A stretch of DNA of 64,000 bases from Plantago ovata (Eukaryota; Streptophyta; Magnoliopsida; Lamiales; Plantaginaceae): assembly GCA_028274465.1 (NCBI GenBank), contig CM051456.1:90816753-90880752 (forward strand). The letters run 5' to 3'. The stretch's first letter is position 1, and every line of letters begins with the position of its first letter. The notes below the pieces were generated by a model. The model was not told where the DNA came from. It saw only the letters and a list, made by a program, of their open reading frames with translations, and did no database searches. Made by a program: the position numbers and the translations under genes. This document shows positions 32,508 through 45,056 of this stretch, in pieces.

Positions 32508-34585
32508 GTAAGAAAATACGGTCAGAGTTACCCCTAGGGTACGCAGCGGAATTTCAAAAAATTTCTTGACATACAGGTTAATTGATTATGTATATGTCGT
32601 ATATATATAAACACGTCAATTAGAAGACTAACCTTACTTCCAAAGCAGCTTCCAATTCTTCGTAATAATCCTGTGTATCTTCTCCTTCGTCGAAGTCAAA
32701 GATATCTGCAATACTCTGATTATCTGCAAGACAATAAGAGTTAGTTTCCAGCTCCTAGAACCTCAACCTTGGTATCCACGGATGAACAGCCTATCGGAAG
32801 AATGCTAGGATATTCTTTGTGTGACCAAGAAGACGGGGCGGCGATTCCTCCGGTGAGGTGGCGCGCGCGCGTGTGGCTTATAGAGGAGGGGAGAGCTTTT
32901 TATTTTCTCTAAGAAAACTGGGTAGAATAACTGTGTGTAAAACTGTATCCAATGCTCTCTAATAGTCTACTATATATAGTAGTCAATAGAAGCCTAAAGC
33001 ATAAGCAATTAGACTTCGTAAAGGAATAAGAATCTAATTCTTGTCGCACTAGGAAACCAATATCAAGTCTAGATTCATTCTCAATCAAATTAAAACTCAA
33101 TCAGTAAAATCTAACTTATCCCTTGGACTTCTAATAGAGGAAGGAGTCGAACTCCTTCCCCTACTCATCTCCTGCACGCGCGCTCTCCCAGGGACAATAG
33201 GTGGGTCCCGATTTTGGGACCCACTTATAGTTCTAAGGCAATTCAAACTCCAAGTAGATTTTGCCCATGTGCATATGTTAATTCTAAATTAACATATCCT
33301 TTCAAATCAAACCTCTGTTATATTTCCAAAATATAATCTTTAATTGTATTTACATAAAATACAAATAATTAGCCAATTCAATTAATAATTCCAAATCATT
33401 AATTGAGCCACCAAATATTATAATTAATTCCAAATCAATTATAATCCATCAATCACAATTAATTCCAAATTAATTGCGATTCCATCTTCAAGGATATTCT
33501 GATAGGCTGAATCACCACATAGTGTGACCCATAGGGCCTCATCGTATTAAGCAAGTCCTAGACTAGGCAACATGGAATTCCTAGACGGTTCCATTTGCAA
33601 TATTAATACATGAGGACGTTTGAGGGGTTTCTCAAAGCTAACCCTTTCGTTGCGAAGTCTGTTGCGCTCAACGCGGCGATGGTAACGTCCCTTTATCTGA
33701 CTTGCTCGAATGCATCTAGGAAAGATGAAGTGTCTATCCCAATAATACATCAACGGGCGTCTCAGGGAGTTGTTTGGTTATTAAGATATACTTATGACCA
33801 TCATAATATATCATTTGCACTGGCCAGTGACTTTACCAACACAACTATGCAGACTATGAGCAGTACTCTCCTGTGCTACACAGGAGAGATGAATCCTTCA
33901 CAGAAACACTTATCACCCCCATTTGTATGTAGCCATAATCCTGGATCGTGTCTTAGGTCAACTGCTTATTCAGAGCTGACATCGACAGGTCCACCAAGGA
34001 TATGGGGCAACAAATATGATGATAAAGTCCTGTAAGTCCAAAGGACGACTGGCATCACTTCGACAACTTACCGGTTCCCATAGACACTTCGGTGTAGAGT
34101 ATACATCGATGGGAGTGTCCGGTGGGTAGTTCCATTGTTCGATAATCCTTCTTCGAACAACTATGCGCAGTTATGGGAACGTTTCTCGATTGTCCAACAA
34201 TCCGTTCCGTGGCCGTGGGATCGGCTCACACTTTCTCCAACAAGTATAACCTCCACGCATACTAGTCTCGTCTGGTTCATCCAGACCCCTACATCCGAGA
34301 TGAACCTCGACTAGGGAGAGTTTGGGATAGATGATAACTCACATAGCTCCCACTATCTGTGTGATCAGTCATCTATCCGAGGGGACATGTTTAATATCAA
34401 TACAGACAGTAATAGAGATATGACATGTTGCATGCCTGGTGTAATATAAATATGAAAGCGATACTCAATAGTAAAAGCAACAAACATATATTATATTACG
34501 TTGACCTGTGTAATAGTACATATATGCCCTCTATAAGGGCTCTATGCCCTTAGTAAGGACTGTCTCTAGGACATATACACTATCA
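32508..34585 (-). mobile_element. 3' LTR of the inner Copia element
   Basis: It runs from TGTAAGAAAATACGG to ACACTATCA on + and matches the solo LTR at 3407-5482 in reverse. The polypurine tract lies next to it at 34586. The TATA box CTATATATAG on the minus strand is near 32972-32981. Confidence 0.93.
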
Positions 34586-34599
34586 ATCTCCCACTTGGA
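34586..34599 (-). promoter_or_regulatory. Polypurine tract of the inner Copia element
   Basis: On the minus strand CCAAGTGGGAGAT abuts the LTR start TGATAG. It follows the end of pol with no spacer. Confidence 0.85.
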
Positions 34600-37044
34600 C
34601 TAGAGCAAGTCACCTTTATGCCTAATACCCAGATTAGCATAATGTCTTAAGTGGACTTCCACTGATAAGACCTTGGTGAAAGGATCTGCCACGTTGTCCG
34701 TGGTAGAGACACGTTCTATACTAACTTCTCCTCTATCTATAATCTCACATATAACGTGATATTTTCTAAGTACATGTTTGTTCTTGTTTGTAGATCTAGG
34801 CTCCCTAGCTTGAGTGACGGCGCCCGTATTGTCACAATAAATCGTTATTGGACTGGGAGCAGGAACAACCCTCAATTCCTTCAAGAACTCTGAAATCCAG
34901 ACAGCTTCTTTCGATGCTTCTGATGCAGCAATGTACTCGGCTTCTGTGGATGAGTCAGCAACCGTGGCTTGCTTAGAACTCTTCCAACAGACAGCTCCTC
35001 TGTTCAATTTGAGTACGTATCCTGTTTGTAACTTAAAGTCATCAGGATCTGATTCAAATCCAGCGTCGACATACCCAAACATCTTTAATTCTGGTTCTCC
35101 ACCAAACACCAAGAACATCTCTTTAGTCCGTCGAAGGTACTTAAGAATGTTCTTTACAGCAGTCCAGTGAGGTACTCCTGGATTCTGTTGGTGTCGACAA
35201 GTGACACTAAGCGCATATGCCACATCGGGCCTTGTGCAATTCATTGCATACATTATAGAGCCTACTGCTGAAGCATAGGGCACACGACTCATTGCATTTC
35301 TTTCTTCATGAGTTTTAGGACCATCCTTAACTGATAAGACAATCCCATGCCTAGTTGGGAGAAAGCCTCTCTTTGAGTCGTCTATCTTATAACGCTTCAG
35401 TATTTTGTCGATGTAGGTGGACTGTGTCATTCCTAAAATCCTCTTGGATCTATCTCTAAAGATCTTGATCCCTAAGTCCTTCATCGAGAAGGTACTTGAT
35501 AACCAAACTTTAGTCTCTTCTAGCATAGAGACATTGTTTCCCATGATCAAAATGTCATCAACATAAATGATCATGAAAACAACTCCCTTGTCGCTGTGCC
35601 TAGTGTAGACATAGGGATCTTCCTTGTTTCTGATGAAGTCAAACGATTTGACAGCTTCATCAAAGCGGATATTCCAGCTCCTTGACGCTTGCTTTAGCCC
35701 ATAGATGGATCTTTGTAACTTGCATACAACAGTTGGCCTGGTTTTACTAATAAAACCTTTCGGCTGTACCATATAGACCTCTTCCTCAAGGTTGCCATTG
35801 AGGAAGGCAGTCTTTACATCCATCTGCCAAATCTCATAATCATAGTAGGCAGCTATCGCAAGTAGAATTCGAATGGACTTCAATTTTGCTACCGGTGAAA
35901 AGGTTTCATCGTAATCGATGCCATACCTTTGCGTGTAGCCTTTCGCCACAAGCCTAGCTTTGTGCATTTGTATCTTGCCATCGGCATCTGTCTTTCGTTT
36001 AAAGACCCATTTGCACCCAATAGGTCTAACCCCTTGGGGCAAGTCTACCAAGTTCCAAACTTGGTTCTGGTACATGGAGTCCATCTCCAATTCCATGGCC
36101 TCTTGCCATTTTTCTGAGTCAATATCAATTATTGCTTCTTTGTAGGTCTCGGCATCTTCCCGATTTGATAAGCCGACATCAAGTTCACTGATGTCTTCTA
36201 TCATAAGGCTTTGCTTCTGAGGTCCTTTTAGGATCCTCTTCGACCTACGGAGCTCGACTGGTTCTGGTGCTTTTCTTTTCTGGCTTCGTGTAACACGAAC
36301 ATTATTAGTGGGTACTGATGCAGCTGGTCGTGAAGCGCGACTCTGTTCCCTTGCGGGATGCTGCTCTTGTGCAACTTGTTGCACAGGTTGGTTGACAACG
36401 GGTTCTATTGGTGTGGTTTCAACTGTTGATCTAATCACAGGACTCCCACTGACTATGACATGCCTAGCAAGTGTCATATCATTACCCTTGTCTGCTTCGA
36501 AAGCTCCCACTGAACTGGAGTCCAAATCAGAAGATTTAGAGACCTCATGTTCGCGCGTGTCAAAGTCTTGAATTTCTTCAAGTTCTATCATGTCATCTAA
36601 CCTCTCTTCTTCGAGGTATTCATCTTCTAAAAACTTGACGTTTCTAGATACGATCACCTTGTGATCTTCAGCATGATAGAATTCATAGCCTCTCGTCTGA
36701 CGAGGATAGCCTATGAAATATACTTTGACACCCTTGGCATCTAACTTATCAGTGAGCATCAGTTTGACTATCGCAGAACAGCCCCAAGGTCTAAGATAGC
36801 CCAGTGAAGGATTCTTTCCCTTCCATAACTTATAAGGAGTTTTCTCCACTGATTTAGATGGTACACGGTTCAGAATGTATATTGCAGTTTCTAGTGCATA
36901 TCCCCACAGATACTTTGGAAGAGTCGAGAATCCAATCATTGATCTTACCATGTCTAACAGGGTTCGATTCCTCCTCTCAGACACACCATTTAACTGTGGT
37001 GTTCCAGGAGGAGTCCATTGCGATTGAATTCCATTTTCCTTCAA
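34600..37044 (-). CDS. Copia integrase C-part, reverse transcriptase, RNase H
   Basis: The 814-residue open frame begins inside integrase, with [20 protein letters not shown] carrying the catalytic Glu, then [12 protein letters not shown] variable linker leads to [34 protein letters not shown] and the catalytic [11 protein letters not shown] (YVDD at 35554-35565), intact. RNase H has [30 protein letters not shown] and VADPFTKVL. The frame ends at the polypurine tract. The true pol starts upstream, where stops break it (next entry). The first Met is therefore not a real start. Confidence 0.93.
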   Translation of the reverse strand: MKENGIQSQWTPPGTPQLNGVSERRNRTLLDMVRSMIGFSTLPKYLWGYALETAIYILNRVPSKSVEKTPYKLWKGKNPSLGYLRPWGCSAIVKLMLTDKLDAKGVKVYFIGYPRQTRGYEFYHAEDHKVIVSRNVKFLEDEYLEEERLDDMIELEEIQDFDTREHEVSKSSDLDSSSVGAFEADKGNDMTLARHVIVSGSPVIRSTVETTPIEPVVNQPVQQVAQEQHPAREQSRASRPAASVPTNNVRVTRSQKRKAPEPVELRRSKRILKGPQKQSLMIEDISELDVGLSNREDAETYKEAIIDIDSEKWQEAMELEMDSMYQNQVWNLVDLPQGVRPIGCKWVFKRKTDADGKIQMHKARLVAKGYTQRYGIDYDETFSPVAKLKSIRILLAIAAYYDYEIWQMDVKTAFLNGNLEEEVYMVQPKGFISKTRPTVVCKLQRSIYGLKQASRSWNIRFDEAVKSFDFIRNKEDPYVYTRHSDKGVVFMIIYVDDILIMGNNVSMLEETKVWLSSTFSMKDLGIKIFRDRSKRILGMTQSTYIDKILKRYKIDDSKRGFLPTRHGIVLSVKDGPKTHEERNAMSRVPYASAVGSIMYAMNCTRPDVAYALSVTCRHQQNPGVPHWTAVKNILKYLRRTKEMFLVFGGEPELKMFGYVDAGFESDPDDFKLQTGYVLKLNRGAVCWKSSKQATVADSSTEAEYIAASEASKEAVWISEFLKELRVVPAPSPITIYCDNTGAVTQAREPRSTNKNKHVLRKYHVICEIIDRGEVSIERVSTTDNVADPFTKVLSVEVHLRHYANLGIRHKGDLL

Positions 37045-37753
37045 GTAGTCGATAAATTCTTCACTAAGGTATTCACCTCCTCGATCTTATCGAAGAGTAA
37101 CTATCCTTAGATTCAATTCATTCTCGACCTCATTCCTAAACTCCTTGAATTTCCCAAAGGTCTCGGATTAATTCTTCATAAGATAAATATATCCATACCT
37201 TGAGAAATCGTCAGTAAAGGTAACGAAGTAAGGATAACCCCCACGTGCATGGACTTTAAAAGGTCCACATACATCGGTATATGAGCTCTAAGCAGCGAGT
37301 GGCACGAACACCTTGTCCAACAAAAGGTTTGTTCGTCATCTTACCCTTAACACATGATTCTCATGTACCATATGATTCAAAATCAAATGGTTCTAAGTAG
37401 TCCAACTTCCTTAGTCTTTGAATCCGTGTTTCATTGATATGGCCTAGCCGACAATGCCATAGATAAGATGGATTATTCCTCCTACTTGAAGACGGTTGTT
37501 TGTTATGTATTTGAAATAAAGGTAGACTACTTTGCAAAATATATAAACCATTCACCAAGCGAGCCTTTCCATAATACTGATCATTTAATGAAAAATAATA
37601 AGTATTATTTGCAAATCGAAAGGAAAAACCCATATTGTCTAACAATGGAATGGAAATAATATTTCTGACAATGGATGGAACAAAATAAACATTATGAAGT
37701 TCTAAACATTGTCCCGAAGGTAAATCTATCTTGCTGCGTCCAACGCGTTTGGC
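37045..37753 (-). pseudogene. Copia protease end and integrase N-part, broken
   Basis: On the minus strand GAG-pre-integrase sequence (LWHCRLGHINETRIQRLRKL, 37645-37361) is followed by integrase core sequence with YTDVCGPF (first Asp), DDFSRYGYIYL and the second catalytic Asp in [11 protein letters not shown]. Stops lie at about 37172 and 37090 (the latter just before DRGGEY), and another stop splits 37361 from the core. Confidence 0.85.
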
Positions 37754-38239
37754 TTAAACTGGATTGCCGTTCCCAACATGCAAGTCGATTTCACCTTTCT
37801 TGACTAGCTTGTGTTCAATGGCCCCTTGCACATTATTATAAATGTGCGAGCCACAGGCTGTATCTAATACCCAACCATTGGAGTCAAAATTAGTCATGTT
37901 CATTTCAATAACAAACATACCTGAGCTAGAAGCCGGCGGCTTCTTAGCTTGATCTGCCCTTAGTTTAGGACAATCATTCTTCCAATGCCCTTTTTGCTTA
38001 CAGAAAAGACATTCATTTGTGTGTACCGTTCCGCTTCTCTTGAACTTCCTTTTCTGGTTCGGACACTTAGGCTTATCACTCCAAGTGTTAGCCTTGGCTG
38101 CCGACTTTCCCTTACCCTTAGCACCTTTGTTTCTCGGGTTTGGATTAGACGGTTTCCCATCAAACATGATTGACTTTTCCTTCTTAGGAAGAGTTTGATC
38201 ATATGTCTTCAACAGATTATGGAGTTCGGGCTGTGTTTC
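37754..38239 (-). pseudogene. Copia gag C-part and protease start
   Basis: The frame 38212-37754 has a basic region, then a CCHC zinc knuckle CLFCKQKGHWKNDCPKL, then the protease motif WVLDTACGSHI with D-T-A in the Copia pattern. The upstream end was cut at 38240 by the non-coding LTR element; gag resumes at 42505. Confidence 0.88.
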
Positions 38240-39720
38240 TGATGATGTCGTTTTTCACCAATTAAATTTGTTTAAAAAGCCAAAGAACACCTTTCACTAC
38301 ACAAACAGAATGCAATGGAAAGTTGTCCCCGAGTGTCGTTCTCTCGGGACCTAACGTGGCTTTTTTTAGTGCGTAACAATTGTAATCAACCAACAAGCAA
38401 GTTTGTGTGATTAAACCAAGCACTCATGCAAATCAGAAACTATCAAGAGGAATATAAAATCAAATAGAGAAAGATGTTGGTGGTAGCTTAGTGGACATGA
38501 CAAACCATGGGTTACAACTTGCTATCATGCTATGAACATTTAAACATACGATAGAGAAGTATTAATTGACCACAAAGTTGTCACATGCTTTGCATTCGAA
38601 AATACGGAATTGGCTACTCCCAATTGTATGGATGATCTAGAAGTATTAAGCGACCATAAGGGCTGTCACTACCTTGTATTCGAAGATTTGTAATTGGCTA
38701 CTTTAGATCTTACGCAATGGTTCAAAGCACAACAAGCATAATCATAACCCTAGCTATCATGTCCACATTCTACCACCAACAATCGTGAATTAGCTACTCA
38801 TAACGGATCTTGAAACAAACAACATCATATATGAATAACAATAACAAACATTCATAATCAGAATCAAAATAAGGAGAATTGATACGAGTTACCACCGATT
38901 GTCACGAGACGGTGGAATGCCCAAATCTCACGGATCAAGATACAATGAAGATGAAATTGGATGTAATCACGTCTTTCTTGATGATAATCAAGCCTCTAGA
39001 TAATGGGTCTGAGCTATGGAGCTTCAAAGAGCTCTCCCAAGCAATTACAAAGTGAAAGGAATGAGAAAAAATAACTGAAAATCGAGTTTTAATGCCAAAA
39101 TCGCGATCTGGATCTGAGTCCAAGCGAAGGGCTTGGCTTCTATCAAGCGCTTAGCTTGGCAAGCGAAGGGCTTGACAGGGGCCAAGCGCTTCGCCTGGAA
39201 TTCCAGTGAATCTGCCCAGAATTTCCGCCTGACTTTAACTCGCTCTACAGGGCTCATACGATGTTGGATCGGAGCGTGTAATATACCGTTGGATATCTCT
39301 TTGAGTTAGATACGCGTGGAAGTTGGTTTGAGGTCAATACAATGCTGTATGAAAAAGTTATGGCCCAAATGGCTAGGTTGTGTCAATCATAAACACTTGA
39401 ACGACTCCAAAACTTCCACCCGAACTTTTGAATTTGCTTCCAAGGTAAGGCTAAGTTCACAAAAATGTGATTATTGGCTTAACTCGAACTACGGACACTC
39501 ACGAAAATGTCCACGGAGATCAAGGAACTTCAACGGGGTCATTTTTCATCCAAAATGCTTCGCTTTTAGCTCCAAAAACACCGTTTCGTACCTAAGTGCC
39601 AGAAAATGCAAAAAACACAAAACGTGACACTATTCTACAAAACTAACCAAAAAACAAGGCTAAAAGGTAGCAAAAGAAGGTAAAAAAGACAAGATGAACG
39701 CGTCAAAAATACGTTCATCA
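38240..39720 (-). mobile_element. 3' LTR of the non-coding LTR element
   Basis: It starts TGATGATGTCG and ends CGTTCATCA. The target duplication GTTTC is at 38235-38239 and 42500-42504. Palindrome-rich sequence with AAGCG / CGCTT words lies at 39120-39205. The middle differs strongly from the partner LTR at 41197-42499. Confidence 0.9.
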
Positions 39721-41196
39721 AACTCCCCAAACCAAACCTTTGCTTGTCCTCAAGCAACAAACTATCCTAAATGCAACACAAAAGAAGTCTCATGCCAAGT
39801 AAAGTGAACTAATCTATTGAATCTACCAAATGCTTATGAACAAAACCATATGAACATGACATGCAAGTAGGTTGAAGAATGCCTCGATTGCGAATATACA
39901 CATTCTCATGTGCACCTTGTTAAGCAAAAGAGTCTCTCATAACATCTTCTACCTGGACCTGATCAGTGACGACACAATGATGCATATTATCATACTACAA
40001 TTGGCCCGTGCCTATGAAACCGAGGGCTTACTACTGTTCACCAAGCGAGACTTTTCCTCAAGAGAGGGCGAACCAATACTGGCTCTCATCAAACGAAGGA
40101 GGGTTCCCTAGAAAGATAACACTCCCCTATTCTACCCAGACTCTCAACGAATGAGTCTCCTTCAACCACTTCTTGAATAGCAAGACGAGGGTGGTCAAGA
40201 ACAGGCCTTGGACAAAGGCGACACGAAACGAAAGATAGAATTTACAACTCGATAACTTCACAATAACAAATATTTACATGACACTTGACACTTTACTAGA
40301 CTGCTTTTTGGCTTGCAACGACCCTTCTTTTGCTTTTTGGGTCTTATTCTTTATTTCCCTTTTTCTTTTTTCTTTTTTCTTTTTTTTTATATTTCTTTTT
40401 CTTTTCTTCTTCTTTTCTTTTTCTCTTTATTTTTTTTTTATATAGGGGCAAGCAGCAGTACTAAGTGTCAAAAACACCTCCCCAAACCTATTCTTTACCT
40501 ATTCGAAAGAATAGGTTTGAGCACAAAGACGAAAAAGAAAAGGGAAAGACTCTTTTACAAAGACACCTCCCCAAACCTATTCGAAAGAATAGGTTGGGAC
40601 ACAAAACAAAAAGAAAAAGAAAAAGAAAACTTTACAACGACTCAAAGACGAAAGACAAGTATAACGAAGCAACCCCCTCCCCAAACCTATTCGATAGAAT
40701 AGGTCTACTACAAGGAATCACACACCTCACACTACCTCCTTCCTAGGCATTTGGCAATCTCTAATAGAGGTGAAGAACTTGTCGCCTCTTACGTACATAA
40801 TTACACGGGTTACAACCATAGACTCTAACATGCATCATTTTATAAGGCCATCGTGAACCGCAGCAGAAGAAACACCACTCAAGGTGATGTCGAGACTACT
40901 AAGCTTAACTAGTGCACATGCGAATGTGACAAACCAAGCGAGACAATCCTCAAACTACTTGCAAAGTGATGCAATATATGATCAATGGTCATAAACACTT
41001 AGTCTACTCAATAAAAAGTTCAAAAGACTTGACAATAAACTCCACACACAACAACGTGCAACAACTAATCTAGGGATGATATGCATGCAAAAATTTGAAA
41101 AAACACGACAAATCACATGAATTGAGCTAACAACAGGTACACACGAACTAAAAGAGCACATAGTACTGAAAATCCAATAACCCCTGGCGCTGAAAT
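39721..41196 (-). mobile_element. Internal region of the non-coding LTR element
   Basis: It has a polypurine tract beside the left LTR (AACTCCCCAAACCAAACC on +), a purine tract on the minus strand at 40320-40442, and three hairpins with stem ACCTATTC / GAATAGGT (40497-40516, 40574-40595, 40684-40704). No ORF has a known domain. The sequence before the right LTR (CCCTGGCGCTGAAAT) is a poor match to a tRNA-Asp primer site. The layout marks a non-autonomous relative of the Athila-type elements nearby. Confidence 0.8.
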
Positions 41197-42499
41197 TGAT
41201 GATGTCGTTTTTCACCAATTAAATTTGTTTAAAAGCCTAAGAACACTTATCACTACACAAACTAGAGTGCAATGGCAAGTTGTCCCCGAGTGTCGTTCTC
41301 TCGGGACCTAACGTGGCTTTGCTTGAGGTTTTTGCTAGTAATTTCAGTCAACGAGTTCAAATGTTTATAGAATCGTTTCCTTTGAACAAAGCAACGAGAA
41401 ACCAGATTGTTGTAATCAAGCTTGGAAAACGGTTGGTGGTAGAAATCAAATACACATGCATGGGTTACGAATATGCTCACAAGTCCAGTGCGTAAAACCT
41501 TCGATCAAGTCTGCTAAGCAACTCGTCTAGGTAACTTTAAGACACACATCATAAAAGACCACTATCAATACTTTAGAGGTGCTTGTCACCAGCACCATTT
41601 ATCTAGCATGCTGCAAATCTCTAACATACAATCCTATAACTTTCATTGACCAAGAGTTTGTCACTATACTCAATTCGAATATATTTTATAGGCAACTATG
41701 AATCATATGAAGGAATTTGCAGCAAGATTGAATCACAATCTCATGTAAGCATAAACATAACCCATAGCATGCATATTCTACATTCTACCACCAACACAAA
41801 AGATTTAGCTACTCATATTCATCAACATAGACATCAATTCATATGAATAATAATCAGAATACATCATATCAAACTACAAGACAAGAGAGTGATACAAGTT
41901 ACCACCAAAGCTGTCACTAATCGGTGGAAATCAAAGAAAACCTCTCCGTAGATGATTACAAAGGATGAATTCCAATCAAAACCTTGAATCCCAAGCTAAA
42001 ATATAATGTAATCTGAGTTTTCTCTGAGTTTTGGGGGCTTAGGAGCTCTCCAAAACGAAGTTACAGTTCAAAAGATATTCAAAACCTTGGAAAGCGAAGC
42101 GCTTCGCTTGGCTTCTGTGCCAAAGCTCCTGGAAAATGAAGCGGAGCGGTTCACTATTCCAGGCGCTTAGCTTGGCTCCTGGGCAGATTTTTGTCTTCAA
42201 ACTCAATCTTTTTGCCCTCGCATGGCCCTCGGGTGCCTTGGACTCATCCTTCTCGATGCTTATTGATGCTCAAACACTTACGAACAAGCCACGGAGATTG
42301 GGGAACTTCAACGGGGCCATCTTTTCCATCAAAAAGGCTCGTTTATAGCTCCAAAAACGCCGTTTCGTACCTAAGTGCCAGAAAATGCAGAAAACACAAA
42401 ACGTGACACTATTCTACAAAACTAACCAAAAAACAAGGCTAAAAGGTAGCAAAAGAAGGTAAAAAAGACAAGATGAATGCGTCAAAAATACGTTCATCA
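41197..42499 (-). mobile_element. 5' LTR of the non-coding LTR element
   Basis: It begins TGATGATGTCG and ends CGTTCATCA, followed by GTTTC. It is 178 bases shorter than the other LTR and lacks parts of its middle. It has an 18-base perfect palindrome AAGCGAAGCGCTTCGCTT at 42092-42109. Confidence 0.9.
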
Positions 42500-42504
42500 G
42501 TTTC

Positions 42505-43066
42505 GTCCTTCGCATTCATGGTGGTTAATGATGAACTGCGAATACGAACTCGGCAATGATTGAGGGACAAAGATCACCATGATCTCATTCTCATCTTGAG
42601 AACATGTTCAGACATGTTCCCTCCTTCATTGAGCTTGCATCTGTGTATCTTTTTGATCAAATAAAATTCAACACTTCTAGCTGTCGTCTTAAAGACCGAC
42701 TCAAGATGCTTCAGCATCTCATACGGCAACATGCTTTCATGTTGCCTCTGCAGCTCATTGCTCATTACCGCCAGCATAATACACTCGGCGGATCTAGCAT
42801 CCTCATGATGCTTATCAGACTTTGCCTTGTTGGCTTGATTCCAAATCAGCAACTTGATAGACAGTCTGATTCTCGGGACACACGGGATTAGCCTCGTCCA
42901 AGACGTACTCAATCCTTTCGTACCTCAGCACCAAACATATATTCCTGATCCAATCTAGGAAGTTTGGTCCGGTCAAAATTTGCTTCTCTAAGGCAGCACG
43001 GAGCGAGATACTCGTCATTTCTAATATCCTAAGGAGAAATAATATAGAACGAAAATAATAAATCAA
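42505..43066 (-). pseudogene. Copia gag N-part, frameshifted
   Basis: The likely start is the Met at 43018 (MTSISLRAALEKQ), with GPNFLDWIRNICLVLRYERI typical of Copia Gag. It shifts frame near 42860 into CIMLAVMSNELQRQHE and LESVFKTTARSVEF (UBN2 type), and ends at a stop near 42574. It joins 38239 across the inserted element. Confidence 0.85.
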
Positions 43067-43803
43067 CTACTGAAATATTATTTCTAAATACACAGTCAAC
43101 ATAACTAAACAACAAGGTCCTTTAGCTGTTTAGCTCCCACTATTTTCACATATGCTTGCCCCCACAACAAACATACGGGTAATGTCCAACAAGTTACCGT
43201 AGTGGCCAAGATCCAAATCCATACTATGCTATACTCCAACGGGGGATGGTCGCATAGCATAATATGACCGGTAGGACTATCCAATTGCGTCACGCAACTC
43301 TTGGTTGTTAAATCTAATTTAACCCGATGCCCTACATAATGTACCTATCGAGGTCGCTAGATACAATATGCAGTAACTCATAACCATAGGCTTACTCTAA
43401 TCTAACGATCACTGCGAGTCTGTAAGACGAGGTCGCCAATACAAGAAAACGCAATGAAAGTTCAGAATTAAAGCACCCTATGGAAAGCATCTCAGAAATA
43501 CACACATATATATATTTTTGTACTTATATTGGTTGGGGCTTGTCGCTTGAGGGTTGTTATCAATCATCTACAAACAAATAAGGGCGCCGCCTACCCATCA
43601 TGCATGAGCGGTCTACACGTAATGGATGCCGCCTATCCATTCTAGTTCTAAACGCGGTCAAGCACATAATGGGTGCCGCCTACCCATACATAAAATATGC
43701 GGTCCGACATATAAGAGGGCGCCGCCTACCCTCGCATGCATAGCGGTCGAACGGAAAGTAAAATACTTGGTATTTAAACATGCATTGTCAAACAATAGCA
43801 TAT
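43067..43803 (-). other. Leader of the inner Copia element
   Basis: Upstream of gag on the minus strand there is no ORF with a known domain. The leader holds the four-hairpin array (next entry). Neither primer site nor 5' LTR is reached before the Athila-like element inserts at 43804 (target CATAT, 43799-43803). Confidence 0.7.
43582..43748 (-). repeat. Four hairpins with loop GCCGCCT, each with a GCGGTC box
   Basis: Loops on + start at 43586, 43628, 43675 and 43721 and are all GCCGCCT. Stems differ but pair: GGG / CCC, AATGGAT / ATCCATT, ATGGGT / ACCCAT, GAGGG / CCCTC. Each is followed by GCGGTC (43608, 43654, 43699, 43743). Its GCGG could pair with CCGC of the loop. The period is 42-47 bases. 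Confidence 0.85.
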
Positions 43804-45056
43804 TGATGAACGCGCGAATGTCGTGCTCCGAGCGAATCAAATAAATTTGTTAGTTAGCCAAAGGCAATCCACAACTACAACGAAAACCATAGTGTAGCAG
43901 TAGAATGACTCGAGTGTCGTTCTCTCAGGACTATAACTAGCTTTATCTATTTAACAAGAGAATATAAAACAGCAGACGTAATAGCAAGGGGTTTCTAACA
44001 GATAATGGAGATTGGTGATAGTATGATCCTTCAAAGCATAACGGGTCGATAATCATGCGTAAATTCCTCGGTCTTGCATGGAGATCTTTGATCAATCCAA
44101 TGTCGTGTTGCAATTATTAAGCACTACGAAGATAACGATTCTGACAAGTCAAGCACTATTGTCCAATTGTGTTCCGTAATTATTCAACACTACGAAGATA
44201 AACTCGCGTATAGGTCGACGAGGGTCCAATTGTGCATAATAATTAATACAACATACGAGAATTTAGGCTGAGACTGATCAACGAAATAAAGCAATAACAC
44301 GGAGTATAATGCGCGATATAGCCATTAGCATGATTATCTTCCCTTCGCTAAGAATTCACATACTACCACCAACGATAAGTTAAGCCACTCATAATAGGCA
44401 TGCAATCAACATAAATCATAGAAGAAAACATGTTGAAAGATAAATAAAAATAAGTAGAATAAACTGTAAGATACAATGTTGCCGAAGGTTGTCAATCTCC
44501 GAAGAATTGCGATCCTACAAGCTCCAAACTGCTATGAAAAAGAGTCCCCTAAGCTACGAACCCCCAGAACAGGCTCTGGGAAGTTCCTACCTAAAACTAC
44601 AGAGAAAGGTGAGAAAGTAGGTCTAGAAAAGTATGAATTTCGAAGAAAATCTGAGCAACTATATATAGGCCTCGAAATAGTGTGTGGGGCGGTTCGCCCC
44701 AGAGAAAATCTCGCGGAATTCCGCGTTTTCGACGCGTTTTTGGATTTCTTCCCCTTTTCGGACTCGGTTTCTGACTTCTAGTGGCCTTCTAACCTCCAGA
44801 TTCGTCCCCTAGACTCCAAATCCTATCCGGAAACCTTCAGATACTCCAAATAGGCTTCTGGAACACCAATTCCTTGTCAACTTCAATATAATTGCCCGGA
44901 AATCCTCGATTTTCAACCAAAACCTGTAAAATAAAATCTAAAGGGAACCGTGACACTATTCTAATAAAATGCACTAAAATATAGCTAAATTAACATAGAG
45001 GATAGCTAAAATAGGTGAAAAAGACTCAAATGAAAGTGTAAAATACACATTCATCA
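43804..45056 (-). mobile_element. 3' LTR of the Athila-like element
   Basis: It starts TGATGAACGCGCG and ends TTCATCA. It has one GC palindrome GGGGCGGTTCGCCCC (44686-44700) upstream of CTATATATAG on the minus strand. The polypurine tract follows at 45057-45072. Confidence 0.93.

Noticed and set aside
35929..37055. Plus-strand frames opposite the Copia pol
   Set aside because: Shadows of the real minus-strand pol, without domains.
43582..43748. CRISPR-like array
   Set aside because: The regular spacing comes from hairpins with changing stems, the 'spacers' are also related, and the setting is a plant retrotransposon.
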